A DNA stretch of 64,000 nt, taken from contig DASRHY010000077.1 in the NCBI GenBank assembly GCA_035650275.1, positions 1-64,000 on the forward strand, in the 5' to 3' direction. Shown here in pieces: positions 40,360 to 49,039 of this stretch (its first letter is position 1; every line of letters starts with the position of its first letter). Source of the DNA: DASRHY01 sp035650275. GTDB lineage: Bacteria > Actinomycetota > Actinomycetes > Propionibacteriales > Kribbellaceae. The translations under genes and the position numbers were made by a program. The notes beneath the pieces are model-generated. The model was not told the DNA's origin. It saw only the letters and a program-made list of their open reading frames with translations, and searched no databases.

Positions 40360-40366
40360 CACCATC

Positions 40367-41119
40367 ATGTCTCGCATGAAGACAGTTCCGGTCACCGTCG
40401 ACCGCACCAGCCGGACGCCGCTGCACGTGCAGCTGGCCGACCAGCTCGAGCAGGCGATCCAGGGCGGTGAGCTGCCGGTCGGTTCGCGGCTGAGCAACGA
40501 GCTCGACCTGGCCGCGATGTACGGGCTCAGCCGGCCGACGGTCCGCCAGGCGATCGCCCGGCTGGTCGACCAGGGACTGCTGGTGCGCAAGCGCGGGGTC
40601 GGCACCCAGGTCGTGGGCCGGGCGGACCAGGTCCGCCGTTCGCTGGCGCTGACCAGCCTGTACGACGACCTGGCCAAGCACGGCCGCCGTCCGCAGACGG
40701 AGGTGCTGCGGCTGGGCTCGATGGGCGCCACCGCGGAGGTTGCCGGCGCCCTGCACTGCCAGCGCGGCGACCGGGTGCTGCGAATCGAGCGGCTACGCAG
40801 CGCGGACGGCGAGCCGCTGGCACTGATGCGGAACTGGCTGCCCGTCGAGGTGCTGGACACCGACGCCGCGGCGCTCGCCGAGCACGGCCTGTACGAGCTG
40901 CTCCGGGCCCGCGGCGTGCGGCTCAAGGTCGCGCACCAGACAATCTCGGCCCGCCCGGCTGCACCGGACCAGGCCCGGCTGCTCGCCGAGCCGGTCGGCG
41001 CCCCGCTGCTGGCCACCACCCGGATCACGTACGCCGACCACGGCCGTCCGGTCGAGTACGGCGCACACCTGTTCCGGGCCTCCCGGTACTCCTTCGAGCA
41101 CACCCTGTTGCAGCGATGA
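40367..41119 (+). CDS. GntR/HutC-family transcriptional regulator (module 2)
   Basis: 250 residues. Winged helix LHVQLADQLEQAIQGG to SRPTVRQAIARLVDQGLLVRK (residues about 17-75), then a UTRA domain. It shares much of its sequence pattern with the GntR protein at 15771-16508 (LALMRNWLP/LAIMRNWLP block, LTSLYDDL/LTSLWEDL), so the two are paralogues. ATG 40367 or 40376; neither has a clear ribosome-binding site, consistent with coupling to the upstream gene. Confidence 0.85.
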   Translation: MSRMKTVPVTVDRTSRTPLHVQLADQLEQAIQGGELPVGSRLSNELDLAAMYGLSRPTVRQAIARLVDQGLLVRKRGVGTQVVGRADQVRRSLALTSLYDDLAKHGRRPQTEVLRLGSMGATAEVAGALHCQRGDRVLRIERLRSADGEPLALMRNWLPVEVLDTDAAALAEHGLYELLRARGVRLKVAHQTISARPAAPDQARLLAEPVGAPLLATTRITYADHGRPVEYGAHLFRASRYSFEHTLLQR

Positions 41120-41135
41120 CGCCGGCGTCGGTCGT

Positions 41136-42218
41136 TCAGGGCCGCAGCCGGTAGAACCGCCACTCGTGGTGCTCGATCGGCAGCACCTCGACCTCGTCGA
41201 AGCCCGCCTCCTCGGCGTACCGGCGCAGCGTGCCGATCCGCATCACCGCACCGGTAGCGGCCGAGTCGGGCTCGGTCATCACGGCCGGCAGGCAGTTCAG
41301 GACGCTCCAGCCGTAGTGGTGCCGGTCGAGCTCGGTGCCCGGGGCAACGATCTGGTCCGGCACCCGCTCGTCGGCGATCAGCACGGTGCCGCTGTCGGCC
41401 AGCAGGCCGCGCAGCTGGGACAGCACCGCGACCGGGTAGGACAGGTCGTGCAGGGCCTCGAACACGGTGACCAGGTCGTACCGGCCGACAGTGTCGAAGC
41501 TGGTCGCGTCACCGGCCACGAACCGCACCCGGTCGTCCAGCCCGGCATCCCGCGCGTGCTGCTGGGCATAGCCGATCGCGAGCTCGTCGAGGTCGTACCC
41601 GTCCACCAGTACGTCCGGGTACGACTGTGCCATCGCGATGCTGGACCAGCCGCTGCCGACCCCGATGTCCGCGATCCGCGCCGGCGGCTGCGCCGACAGC
41701 CGCTCGTGCAGATCCGGTACCGCGGGGAACCAGGCGGTGCCGAGCAGCTGCAGGAACCAGGCCCGGCTGCCGTCCGGCCGGCCCTCCTCCCAGTGGTACG
41801 GCTTGTTCAGCCCGGTGCCGGTGCGGAACGCCTGCTCCAGGTCCGCGATCCGGCCCGTGGTGCGCAGCACGTCGTCGGCCATCGGGGCCGCGAAGCTCAG
41901 GCTGTCCGCATCGCAGAAGGCCTGCCGGGACGCGTCCGGCAGCGAGTACCGCCGCTGCTCCGGCGCGACGGTGGCGTCGGCGAGGTCGACGAACCCGGTG
42001 ACGGCCTGCTGCTCCAGCCACTCCCGCACCATCCGCTCGTTCAGCCCGGTGCGCTCGGCCAGGTCCGGCGCCGTGACGGGCATGCCGTCCGCGAGCGCGT
42101 CGTACAGGCCGAGGCGGCGGCCGAGCTGGATGGTCATCAGGTCGAGGGTCGCGGTCGAGGACGCGCGGATCCGCGCGTACAGGTCGCCGGCGGCGGTGTC
42201 GGGCTGCAGAGAGGTCAT
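41136..42218 (-). CDS. Class I SAM-dependent methyltransferase with winged-helix N-terminus
   Basis: 360 residues. The N-terminal 95 residues form a winged-helix-like dimerisation domain (LYDALADG, APDLAERTGLNERMVREWLEQQ). The Rossmann SAM-binding motif ADIGVGSGWSSIAMAQ is near residue 186 and VDGYDLDELAI supplies the acidic residue. The architecture matches the Rv2258c-like family of actinobacterial methyltransferases. Substrate unknown; no biosynthetic cluster is adjacent. Confidence 0.85.
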   Translation of the reverse strand: MTSLQPDTAAGDLYARIRASSTATLDLMTIQLGRRLGLYDALADGMPVTAPDLAERTGLNERMVREWLEQQAVTGFVDLADATVAPEQRRYSLPDASRQAFCDADSLSFAAPMADDVLRTTGRIADLEQAFRTGTGLNKPYHWEEGRPDGSRAWFLQLLGTAWFPAVPDLHERLSAQPPARIADIGVGSGWSSIAMAQSYPDVLVDGYDLDELAIGYAQQHARDAGLDDRVRFVAGDATSFDTVGRYDLVTVFEALHDLSYPVAVLSQLRGLLADSGTVLIADERVPDQIVAPGTELDRHHYGWSVLNCLPAVMTEPDSAATGAVMRIGTLRRYAEEAGFDEVEVLPIEHHEWRFYRLRP

Positions 42219-42242
42219 TCCCCGATTGTGCTGTAACGCGCC

Positions 42243-42289
42243 GACGCCTTCGAGGCGTCTGTGCGGATGAGGACTTCCCTACGGAAGTC
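42243..42289. terminator. Pair of hairpins between YeiH-like and methyltransferase genes
   Basis: GACGCCT-TCG-AGGCGTC (42243-42259) and GACTTCC-CTAC-GGAAGTC (42272-42289) are two perfect 7-bp stems in the 76 bases between the minus-strand membrane protein stop and the methyltransferase start. They probably end the upstream transcript. Confidence 0.7.
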
Positions 42290-42294
42290 TGCCG

Positions 42295-43260
42295 TCAGCC
42301 GACCCACAGCACGCCGGCCAGCGAGACTCCCCCGATCACGACGGTGGACAGCGCTCCGAGCAGCAGTGCGGAGCCGCCGCGGCGCACGAGTGGCACCAGC
42401 CGTACGCCGGTGCCGAGACTGAACAGCGCCGCGGCGAGCGCGACGGTCTGCACCCGGGTCAGGACCGTCAGCGCACCGGCCGGCACCAGATCCAGGGTGC
42501 GCAGCAGCACGCAGCCGAGGAACCCGAGCACGAACAGCGGTACGACGGGCGGCGACTCGCCGGCACCCGCCCGGCGCTGGAGGGCGCCGACCGCGGCCAC
42601 TACGGGTGCGAGCAGCAGCACCCGGGTCAGTTTGACCACCACCGCGACGGCGACAGCCGCTGCGCCCGCGGGACCGGCGGCGGCCACCACCTGGCCGACC
42701 TCGTGCACGCTGGCGCCGGCCCAGATGCCGAGCTGGGTGTCGGTCATCCCGAACGGTGCCTGGAGCAACGGAACCGCGACCATCGCGACCGTGCCGCAGA
42801 TCGTCACCATGGCGACCGCGGTGGCGACGTCGTCCTCGTCGCCGTCGGCGTTGCGCTCCATCGCGGCGATCGCGGAGGCGCCGCAGATCGCGAACCCGGT
42901 GGCGATCAGCAGGCTGCGCGGCCGGCCCAGCCCGAGCCTCCGGCCCGCCCAGAGGGTCGCCACCAGGGTGCCGGCCAGCGTGATCACGACCAGCGCGATC
43001 ACCGCTGGGCCGAGCTGGGCGATCGTGACCAGCGACAGGCTGAACCCGAGCAGTACGACGCCCACCCGCAGCAGCCGCCTGGTGGCCAGGGCGAGCCCCG
43101 GCCGGGTGGTCGCCGGCAGCAGACCGACGTTCGCGACGACCGCGCCGAGCAGCACGGCACAGGTGAGCACCCCGACGCCGGGCACCAGCCGGTGCAGCAG
43201 CATCGCCAGCCCGACGCCGCCGGCGGCCACAGCCAGACCGGGTGCGTGGTGGCGTGCCAT
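42295..43260 (-). CDS. YeiH/UPF0324-family membrane protein (putative sulfate exporter family)
   Basis: 321 residues with about ten hydrophobic segments. Family landmarks GFSLSLVTIAQLGP near residue 75, TGFAICGASAIAAM near residue 120 and GASVHEVGQVVAA near residue 180 are present. YeiH is annotated as a putative sulfate exporter; the substrate is not established. The ATG at 43260 was chosen because the longer frame is basic and lies inside the regulator promoter. Divergent LysR gene, as in the E. coli yeiE/yeiH arrangement. Confidence 0.85.
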   Translation of the reverse strand: MARHHAPGLAVAAGGVGLAMLLHRLVPGVGVLTCAVLLGAVVANVGLLPATTRPGLALATRRLLRVGVVLLGFSLSLVTIAQLGPAVIALVVITLAGTLVATLWAGRRLGLGRPRSLLIATGFAICGASAIAAMERNADGDEDDVATAVAMVTICGTVAMVAVPLLQAPFGMTDTQLGIWAGASVHEVGQVVAAAGPAGAAAVAVAVVVKLTRVLLLAPVVAAVGALQRRAGAGESPPVVPLFVLGFLGCVLLRTLDLVPAGALTVLTRVQTVALAAALFSLGTGVRLVPLVRRGGSALLLGALSTVVIGGVSLAGVLWVG

Positions 43261-43330
43261 GGTTCCAGCGTCGGTGCGACATCGCCCGGCGGGTAGACAG
43301 CACTCGGGCATCGGGTCATACGCTCCATGC

Positions 43331-44227
43331 ATGACCCCGCGCCGGCCCGATCTCGACGACCTCGCGGTCCTGGTGCTGGTCGCGGAGACCGGCAGCATCG
43401 GCAGGGCCGCCGTACGGCTCGGGCTGTCGCAGCCCAGCGTGAGCCGCCGGATGACCGCACTGGAGCGCAGCTTGCGGGTGCCGCTGCTCTACCGGGAGAC
43501 GCGCGGTACGACGCTGACCCCGGCGGGCAAGGCGGTGGTCGACTGGGCGACGGTGCTGCTCGCCGCCGCCGACGACTTCACCCGGTCCGTGCAGACGCTT
43601 CGGGTGCAGCGCACGGTGGCGGTCCGCGCGGCCGTCAGCATGACACTGGCCGAGCACCTGGCGCCGCGCTGGCTGACAGCCCTGCGCCAGCAGGAACCGG
43701 ACGCGCTGGTCTCGCTCACGGTGGTGAACTCGACCGAGGCGGCGGCCCTGGTCGAGGGCGCGCACGTGGACATCGGGTTCGTGGAGTCACCCAGCGTCCG
43801 GCGCGGGCTGCGCCGCCGGCGGATCGGAACCGACACAGTCGTGGTCGCGGTCACGCCCGGGCACGAATGGGCGACCACCCGGACGATCGCCGCCCGGACG
43901 CTGGCCGCGACCCCGCTGCTGGTCCGGGAGCCTGGGTCCGGGACCCGGGAGACGATCGAGCACGCGCTGGACCGTGCCGGCCTGGAGTTGCTGCCGGGGC
44001 TGGAGCTGGCCTCGAACACCGCGCTCAAGTCGGCCGCGGTCGCCGGCATGGGCCCGGTCGTACTGTCGGCGCTGGCCGTCGCCGACGAGCTGGCCGCCGG
44101 CCGCCTGGTCCAGGTCTCCGTCCGCGACCTCGACCTCACCCGGCCGTTCCAGGCGGTCTGGAGAGCGGGCACGGACCTGTCGCCGAGCGCGATGGCTCTG
44201 CTCACCGTGGCCCGCAGCACCCGCTGA
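43331..44227 (+). CDS. LysR-family regulator next to YeiH-like gene
   Basis: 298 residues: N-terminal winged helix (LDDLAVLVLVAETGSIGRAA to SQPSVSRRMTALERSL) and a LysR substrate domain. It is separated by 70 bases from the divergent membrane protein gene. In enterobacteria the equivalent regulator YeiE responds to sulfite, which makes sulfur-compound control of this pair plausible here by context. Confidence 0.87.
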   Translation: MTPRRPDLDDLAVLVLVAETGSIGRAAVRLGLSQPSVSRRMTALERSLRVPLLYRETRGTTLTPAGKAVVDWATVLLAAADDFTRSVQTLRVQRTVAVRAAVSMTLAEHLAPRWLTALRQQEPDALVSLTVVNSTEAAALVEGAHVDIGFVESPSVRRGLRRRRIGTDTVVVAVTPGHEWATTRTIAARTLAATPLLVREPGSGTRETIEHALDRAGLELLPGLELASNTALKSAAVAGMGPVVLSALAVADELAAGRLVQVSVRDLDLTRPFQAVWRAGTDLSPSAMALLTVARSTR

Positions 44228-44233
44228 GCGCGG

Positions 44234-44242
44234 TTATCCACA
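44234..44242 (+). promoter_or_regulatory. Consensus DnaA-box sequence upstream of the Tad operon
   Basis: TTATCCACA matches the E. coli DnaA-box consensus exactly. It lies 6 bases after the LysR stop and about 100 bases before the Tad ATPase gene. It is a single copy, so it is not an origin; it could be a DnaA-titration or regulatory site, or chance. Confidence 0.35.
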
Positions 44243-44340
44243 GGCCGGCGACTTCGTCGGCGTGAGGACCCTGCGGGCTGCCAAGATTGTCGCGCCGTGT
44301 GGTGGACCGCCCACGCTACGGGACCGACGACGGGGAGACG

Positions 44341-45606
44341 ATGGCCGCTGACAGGGTTGCCGTGCGTCGCTCCGGGCGTACCAGCGCGGTCGAGCTGATC
44401 GACGGCCAGGTGCGCGACGTCGTACGACGAGAGGGTATCGACCCGCTCCGCAACCCGGCCGCGGTCCGCGCGATCGTGCTGTCGGTGATCCGGGAGTACG
44501 ACGAACGCAGCCTGACCGGGATCGTGCCGCCGCTCGAGGACGCGGAGGCGGTCACCCGCGAGGTGCTCGACCGGGTCGCCGGGTTCGGGCCGCTGCAGCG
44601 CTACCTGGACGACCCGCACGTCGAGGAGATCTGGATCAACGAGCCGTCCCGGGTGTTCATCGCCCGCGACGGCCGGCACGAGCTGACCACCACGGTGCTG
44701 ACCGAGGAGGAGGTCTCGGACCTGGTCGAGCGGATGCTGAAGACCACCGGCCGCAGGATCGACATCTCGCAACCGTTCACCGACGCGCAGCTTCCGGACG
44801 GCAGCCGGGTGCACATCGTGCTCGGCGGGATCACCCAGCGGTATGCCGCGATCAACATCCGCAAGTTCACCGTCCGGGCGACCCGGCTCGCCGACCTGGT
44901 CTCGCTCGGATCGCTCACCCCGCACGCCGCAGCGGTACTGGACGCCTCGATCGCGTCGGGGCTGAACATCCTGGTGTCCGGCGGCACTCAGGCCGGCAAG
45001 ACCACGATGCTGAACGCACTGGCCGGCTCGATCCCCGGCAGCGAGCGGGTGATCTCCTGCGAGGAGGTCTTCGAGATCAAGCTGCCCATCCCGGACTGGG
45101 TGGCGATGCAGACCCGGCAGGCCGGGCTGGAGGGCACCGGCGAGATCCGACTGCGCGACCTGGTGAAGGAGTCGCTGCGGATGCGACCCAGCCGGGTGAT
45201 CGTCGGGGAGGTTCGCGGCGAGGAGTGCCTGGACCTGCTGCTCGCGTTGAACAGCGGCCTGCCCGGCCTCTGCACGATCCACGCCAACTCCGCCCGCGAG
45301 GCACTGACCAAGATGTGCACCCTGCCCTTGCTGGCAGGCGAGAACATCGGCTCGCGCTTCGTGCTCCCGACGGTCGCGGGTTGCGTCGACCTCGTCGTAC
45401 ACCTCGGCATTGCCGTCGACGGTCAGCGCCGGGTCCGGGAGATCGTCGCGCTCAGCGGCCGGATCGAGGAGCAGACGATCGAGACCGAGACGCTGTTCCA
45501 CACCCTGGACGATCAGTTGGTCCGCGCGGGCGGCCAGCTGCCGCATCCCGAACGGTTCCAGCAGGCCGGCTACTCGACACACGCGCTGCTGCAGGGCGGT
45601 GCCTGA
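44341..45606 (+). CDS. cpaF: Tad secretion ATPase (CpaF/TadA)
   Basis: 421 residues. Walker A SGGTQAGKTT near residue 220, Walker B-like VIVGEVRGEECLDLL near residue 286, and CTIHANS motif near residue 312 are typical of CpaF/TadA ATPases that drive Flp pilus assembly or type IVc secretion. The ATG at 44341 follows GGGGAGACG. First gene of a co-directional operon with tadB, tadC, a small membrane peptide and TadE-like proteins. Confidence 0.9.
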   Translation: MAADRVAVRRSGRTSAVELIDGQVRDVVRREGIDPLRNPAAVRAIVLSVIREYDERSLTGIVPPLEDAEAVTREVLDRVAGFGPLQRYLDDPHVEEIWINEPSRVFIARDGRHELTTTVLTEEEVSDLVERMLKTTGRRIDISQPFTDAQLPDGSRVHIVLGGITQRYAAINIRKFTVRATRLADLVSLGSLTPHAAAVLDASIASGLNILVSGGTQAGKTTMLNALAGSIPGSERVISCEEVFEIKLPIPDWVAMQTRQAGLEGTGEIRLRDLVKESLRMRPSRVIVGEVRGEECLDLLLALNSGLPGLCTIHANSAREALTKMCTLPLLAGENIGSRFVLPTVAGCVDLVVHLGIAVDGQRRVREIVALSGRIEEQTIETETLFHTLDDQLVRAGGQLPHPERFQQAGYSTHALLQGGA

Positions 45607-45607
45607 C

Positions 45608-46468
45608 ATGGGTCTGCTGCTCGGGCTGTTCTTCGGGATCGGCGTCCTGCTCGTCGCCTGGTCGGTCGTGTCGCCGCCGGCGCACAAGCAACGGACCGAG
45701 GGCCGGCTGCAACGGTCCGGCCGGGACCTGCTGGCCTCCGCCGGTGTGGAGGGCGTGACGCCGGCAGCGTTCATCGGCGCATGCGTGCTGCTCGGCGCGA
45801 TCGCCGTGGTGCTGATGTACGGCGTCTCCGGCGCCTGGCCGGTCGGCGCGGTGTTCGGCGTGATGGCGGGTGCCGCGCCGGTCGCCTTGCTGAAGGGCCG
45901 GGCCCGTCGCCGGCACGCCGAGTTCCGCGAGCTGTGGCCGGACGTGGTGGACAACATCGCGTCCGCGGTCCGGGCCGGGCTGTCGCTGTCCGAGGCGCTG
46001 GCGCAGGTCGGCGAACGCGGGCCGGAGGCGTTGCGGGAGCCGTTCCGCCGGTTCGGCGCCGACTACGCGTCGACCGGGCGGTTCGCGGACTCGCTGGACC
46101 GGCTTAAGGCGCGGCTCGCGGACCCGGTCGGCGACCGAGTGGTAGAGGCCCTGCGGATCGCCCGTGAGGTGGGCGGCGGCGACCTCGGCCGGCTGCTGCG
46201 GTCGCTGTCGGCGTTCCTGCGCGAGGACGCCCGGACCCGCTCCGAGCTGGAGTCACGGCAGTCCTGGATGGTCAACGGTGCGCGGGTCGCGGTGGCCGCG
46301 CCGTGGCTGGTGCTGGCGATGCTGTCGTTCCAGCGCGACGTGATCGCCCGGTACAACTCGCCGACCGGCGCGCTGATCCTGGTCGCCGGTGCGGTCGTGT
46401 GCGTGCTGGCGTACCGGCTGATGCTGCGGATCGGCCGGCTGCCCGAGCCCGAACGGGTACTGCGATGA
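45608..46468 (+). CDS. tadB: Tad inner-membrane protein TadB
   Basis: 286 residues, GspF-like type II secretion F domain (FRELWPDVVDNIASAVRAGLSLSEAL near residue 103), with N-terminal helices (GLLLGLFFGIGVLLVAWSVV; GACVLLGAIAVVLM) and C-terminal ones (VAVAAPWLVLAML; ALILVAGAVVCVLAY). It starts one base after the ATPase stop. It forms the membrane platform with TadC. Confidence 0.88.
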   Translation: MGLLLGLFFGIGVLLVAWSVVSPPAHKQRTEGRLQRSGRDLLASAGVEGVTPAAFIGACVLLGAIAVVLMYGVSGAWPVGAVFGVMAGAAPVALLKGRARRRHAEFRELWPDVVDNIASAVRAGLSLSEALAQVGERGPEALREPFRRFGADYASTGRFADSLDRLKARLADPVGDRVVEALRIAREVGGGDLGRLLRSLSAFLREDARTRSELESRQSWMVNGARVAVAAPWLVLAMLSFQRDVIARYNSPTGALILVAGAVVCVLAYRLMLRIGRLPEPERVLR

Positions 46469-47403
46469 GCCCGTGGCTGACCGGCGGCCTGCTCGGCGCC
46501 GTACTCGGTCTGAGCCTGGTACTGGTGCTGCGGCGGCTGCCGTTCCTGCAGCGGCCGTCCGTCGACGACCGGATCGGGCCGTACCTGCGCGACCTCGGCG
46601 GGTTGCACACGCCGTTCAGCCTGGCCGAGTCGAACTCGCCGATCCACGCGGTGTTCCGGCTGTTCGAGCCGTCGCTGCGCAGCGGGGCGTCGCGGTTGGA
46701 GCGGCTGCTCGGCGGCACCACCTCGGTCTGCAAGCGAATGGCCCGGGCCGGGATCGAGCGCAACGTCGAGGAGTTCCGGATCGAGCAGGTGCTGTGGGGT
46801 GCGGCCGCGTTCGGTGCCGCGCTCCTGCTGTCGCTGGTGGCGATGTCCGTCGGCGCCGGCGATCCGGTCGGGCTGATCCTGCTCTGCGCGGTGGCCGGCA
46901 CGCTCGGCGTACTGTCCCGCGATACCTACCTGACCGCCCAGGTGAAGCGCCGGGAGCGCCGGCTGCTGGCCGAGCTGCCCACCGTCGCGGAGCTGCTCGC
47001 ACTCGCGGTCGCGGCCGGCGAAGGCCCGGCGGCGGCACTGGACCGGGTCGCGCGGTCCTGCCGCGGCGAGCTCTCGCTGGAGCTGCAGCGGGTGCTGGCC
47101 GAGACCCGGACCGGCGACCCGCTGGTACGTGCGCTTGACCGGCTCGCGGAGCGGACCGGGCTGATCGCGCTGTCCCGGTTCGCGGACGGGCTCGCGGTGG
47201 CGCTCGAACGCGGTACGCCGCTGGCCGACGTGCTGCGCGCGCAGGCCGGCGACATCCGCGAGGCGAACCGGCGCGAGCTGATCGAGTCGGGCGCCAGACG
47301 CGAGATCGCCATGATGGTCCCGGTCGTATTCCTGGTGTTGCCGGTGACCGTCGTCTTCGCCTTCTACCCAGGGGTGGTCGGCATACAGCTGATCGCCGGA
47401 TGA
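46465..47403 (+). CDS. tadC: Tad inner-membrane protein TadC
   Basis: 312 residues, GspF-like domain (LLAELPTVAELLALAVAAGEGPAAAL near residue 170) with helices at the N-terminus, near 110-150 and at the C-terminus (MMVPVVFLVLPVTVVFAFYP). ATGA overlap with tadB. Partner of TadB in the platform. Confidence 0.87.
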   Translation: MSPWLTGGLLGAVLGLSLVLVLRRLPFLQRPSVDDRIGPYLRDLGGLHTPFSLAESNSPIHAVFRLFEPSLRSGASRLERLLGGTTSVCKRMARAGIERNVEEFRIEQVLWGAAAFGAALLLSLVAMSVGAGDPVGLILLCAVAGTLGVLSRDTYLTAQVKRRERRLLAELPTVAELLALAVAAGEGPAAALDRVARSCRGELSLELQRVLAETRTGDPLVRALDRLAERTGLIALSRFADGLAVALERGTPLADVLRAQAGDIREANRRELIESGARREIAMMVPVVFLVLPVTVVFAFYPGVVGIQLIAG

Positions 47404-47416
47404 CCGAGGAGATGCC

Positions 47417-47614
47417 TTGGAGATGCGCAGTATGACCAAGTTCCTGGTAACCCGCCTGATGCGGTCCCGGCCGGCCGAGTCCGAGCGCGGCGACGTGCCC
47501 GGCTGGGTGCTGATCACGCTGATGACGGCGGGCCTGGTCGCGGCGCTGCTCGCGGTGGCCAAGCCGGCGCTGACGGAGATCTTCCAGGATGCGATGGAGC
47601 TCGTGAAGCCGTGA
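47417..47614 (+). CDS. Small single-TM peptide of the Tad locus, Flp-pilin-like
   Basis: About 65 residues with one hydrophobic helix (GWVLITLMTAGLVAALLAVA) after a short basic/acidic leader ending ERGDVPG, the size and layout of actinobacterial Flp-like pilins or associated membrane peptides. A GAGGAG ribosome-binding site lies 5 bases before TTG 47417; ATG 47423 or 47432 are alternatives. The canonical Flp Glu at position +5 after the cleavage Gly is not evident, so pilin identity is tentative. Confidence 0.65.
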   Translation: MEMRSMTKFLVTRLMRSRPAESERGDVPGWVLITLMTAGLVAALLAVAKPALTEIFQDAMELVKP

Positions 47615-48000
47615 CCCGGACGCTGCACGGGTCGCAGCGTGGCTCGGCGGTCGTCGAGTTCGTGCTGGTGTCGACGATCGTCGTCCCGCTGTTCCTGGGT
47701 GTGCTGCAGATCGGGTTCTACCTTTACGTGCGCAACACGATGGTCGCGGCCGCGTCGGACGGCGCCCGGCTGGCGGCCACCGTGGACCGCGGTCCCGCCG
47801 ACGGGATCGCCCGGACCGAGTCGATGATCGGCGAGGCGGTGTCGTCCCGGCTGGTCGAGTCGGTCACCGCCGCGCCGACCGAGATCGATGGCCAGCCGGC
47901 CGTCGCGATCGTGGTCGACGCGCACATGCCGGTGCTCGGCGTCTGGGGGCCGGCGGTCGACTTCACGGTCCGCGGGCACGGCATCGAGGAGGTGCCGTGA
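47611..48000 (+). CDS. TadE-family pseudopilin
   Basis: 129 residues from GTG. The TadE signature RGSAVVEFVLVSTIVVPLFLG gives a type IV-like processing site before a hydrophobic helix. A short globular domain follows. GTGA overlap with the preceding peptide gene and with the next gene. Confidence 0.83.
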   Translation: MTRTLHGSQRGSAVVEFVLVSTIVVPLFLGVLQIGFYLYVRNTMVAAASDGARLAATVDRGPADGIARTESMIGEAVSSRLVESVTAAPTEIDGQPAVAIVVDAHMPVLGVWGPAVDFTVRGHGIEEVP

Positions 48001-48437
48001 GCCGGAGCCGGGACGAGCGTGGCAACGCGGTCGTCGAGTTCTCCTGGCTGGCGATCCTGCTCCTGCTGCCGCTGCTCTACGTCATGCTGACCGTGTTCGA
48101 TGTGCAGCGCACCGCGTACGGCGCGACCGCCGCGACCCATGCCGCCGGCCGTGCGTTCATGCTCGTGCAGGAAGGCGAGGGCGAGGACGTCGCCCGGGCC
48201 CGCGCCTTCGAAGCCGCCCGGGTGGCGATGCTCGACCAGGGCGTCGAGCTGGACCCGTCCGAGCTGGATGTCAGCTGCGACCCGGCCTGCCTGGAGCCGG
48301 ACTCGACGGTGACCGTCCGGCTGCGCACCCAGGTTCCGCTGCCGCTGGTCCCCGACCTCGTCGGCGACCACCGCCCGTCGGTACGCGTCGACGCCGCGCA
48401 CACCGAGACCTACTGCCAGTTCTGCGAGGCCCGGTGA
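47997..48437 (+). CDS. TadE/TadF-like pseudopilin
   Basis: 146 residues from GTG. RGNAVVEFSWLAILLLLPLLY is a second TadE-like N-terminus, followed by a domain with four Cys (SCDPACLEP and YCQFC) that may form disulfides outside the membrane. Overlaps both neighbours by GTGA. Confidence 0.8.
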   Translation: MSRSRDERGNAVVEFSWLAILLLLPLLYVMLTVFDVQRTAYGATAATHAAGRAFMLVQEGEGEDVARARAFEAARVAMLDQGVELDPSELDVSCDPACLEPDSTVTVRLRTQVPLPLVPDLVGDHRPSVRVDAAHTETYCQFCEAR

Positions 48438-48859
48438 GGCGCGTTCCCAGCGACCGTGGCCAGCTCACGGTTCTGATGCTCGGCTTCGCAATCGTCGTAC
48501 TGCTGCTGCTCGTCGTGGTCGTGGACGTCTCGAAGGCATTCCTGGTACGACGCGACCTGGCGCAGCTGGCCGACGGCGCGGCACTGGCCGGCACCCGCGG
48601 CGTGTCCGACTCGGTCGCCGCAGGCTCCGGCGAAGCGCGGATCGAGCTGGACGGGGCGCGTGCTGAGCAGGAGGTCGCCCAGTACCTGGCGGCGACCGGC
48701 AACGGGGGCTACGGCAACCTCGCCTGGACGATCGCGGTGCAGGCCGACGAGGTCGTCGTCCACCTCGAAGCCGTCATCGCCCTGCCGCTGACGTTCCCAG
48801 GCACGAGTGGCGCGATCACGGTCGGCGCCGACGGCTCGTCCCAGCTCAGGCGGCGCTGA
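48434..48859 (+). CDS. TadG-like (Rv3656c-neighbourhood type) membrane-anchored protein
   Basis: 141 residues from GTG. DRGQLTVLMLGFAIVVLLLLVVVVDVSKAFL is the start of the putative Flp pilus-assembly TadG N-domain, but the protein lacks the large C-terminal von Willebrand domain of full TadG. Last gene of the Tad operon. Confidence 0.78.
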   Translation: MRRVPSDRGQLTVLMLGFAIVVLLLLVVVVDVSKAFLVRRDLAQLADGAALAGTRGVSDSVAAGSGEARIELDGARAEQEVAQYLAATGNGGYGNLAWTIAVQADEVVVHLEAVIALPLTFPGTSGAITVGADGSSQLRRR

Positions 48860-48916
48860 CGATTCCGCGGAGTTGCGGCCGGTGCCAGTCGCGCCTGGAG
48901 AGTGATGGGTCGGGCG

Positions 48917-48944
48917 CATACCGATTCCGGTAAGACATACCGAT
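48917..48944. promoter_or_regulatory. Direct repeat upstream of prfB
   Basis: CATACCGAT occurs at 48917-48925 and 48936-48944 in the 180-base gap before prfB, with 19-base periodicity. It may be a regulator site for prfB or simply part of its promoter region. No clear -35/-10 pair stands out. Confidence 0.35.
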
Positions 48945-49039
48945 GTCGATATGCGACGTGATCACTCCTCCGCGGGTGCGCACGTGCGGAGACCGCGGGA
49001 TTCGGCCGGACTACAGGCGGGGGCGTACGCTGTTCGGTT

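Noticed and set aside
44234..44242. Possible replication origin
   Set aside because: Only a single DnaA box is present, with no AT-rich region and no dnaA or dnaN nearby.
43489..45957. 822-codon minus-strand open frame across LysR, cpaF and tadB
   Set aside because: It spans three well-supported plus-strand genes and has no recognisable domain.
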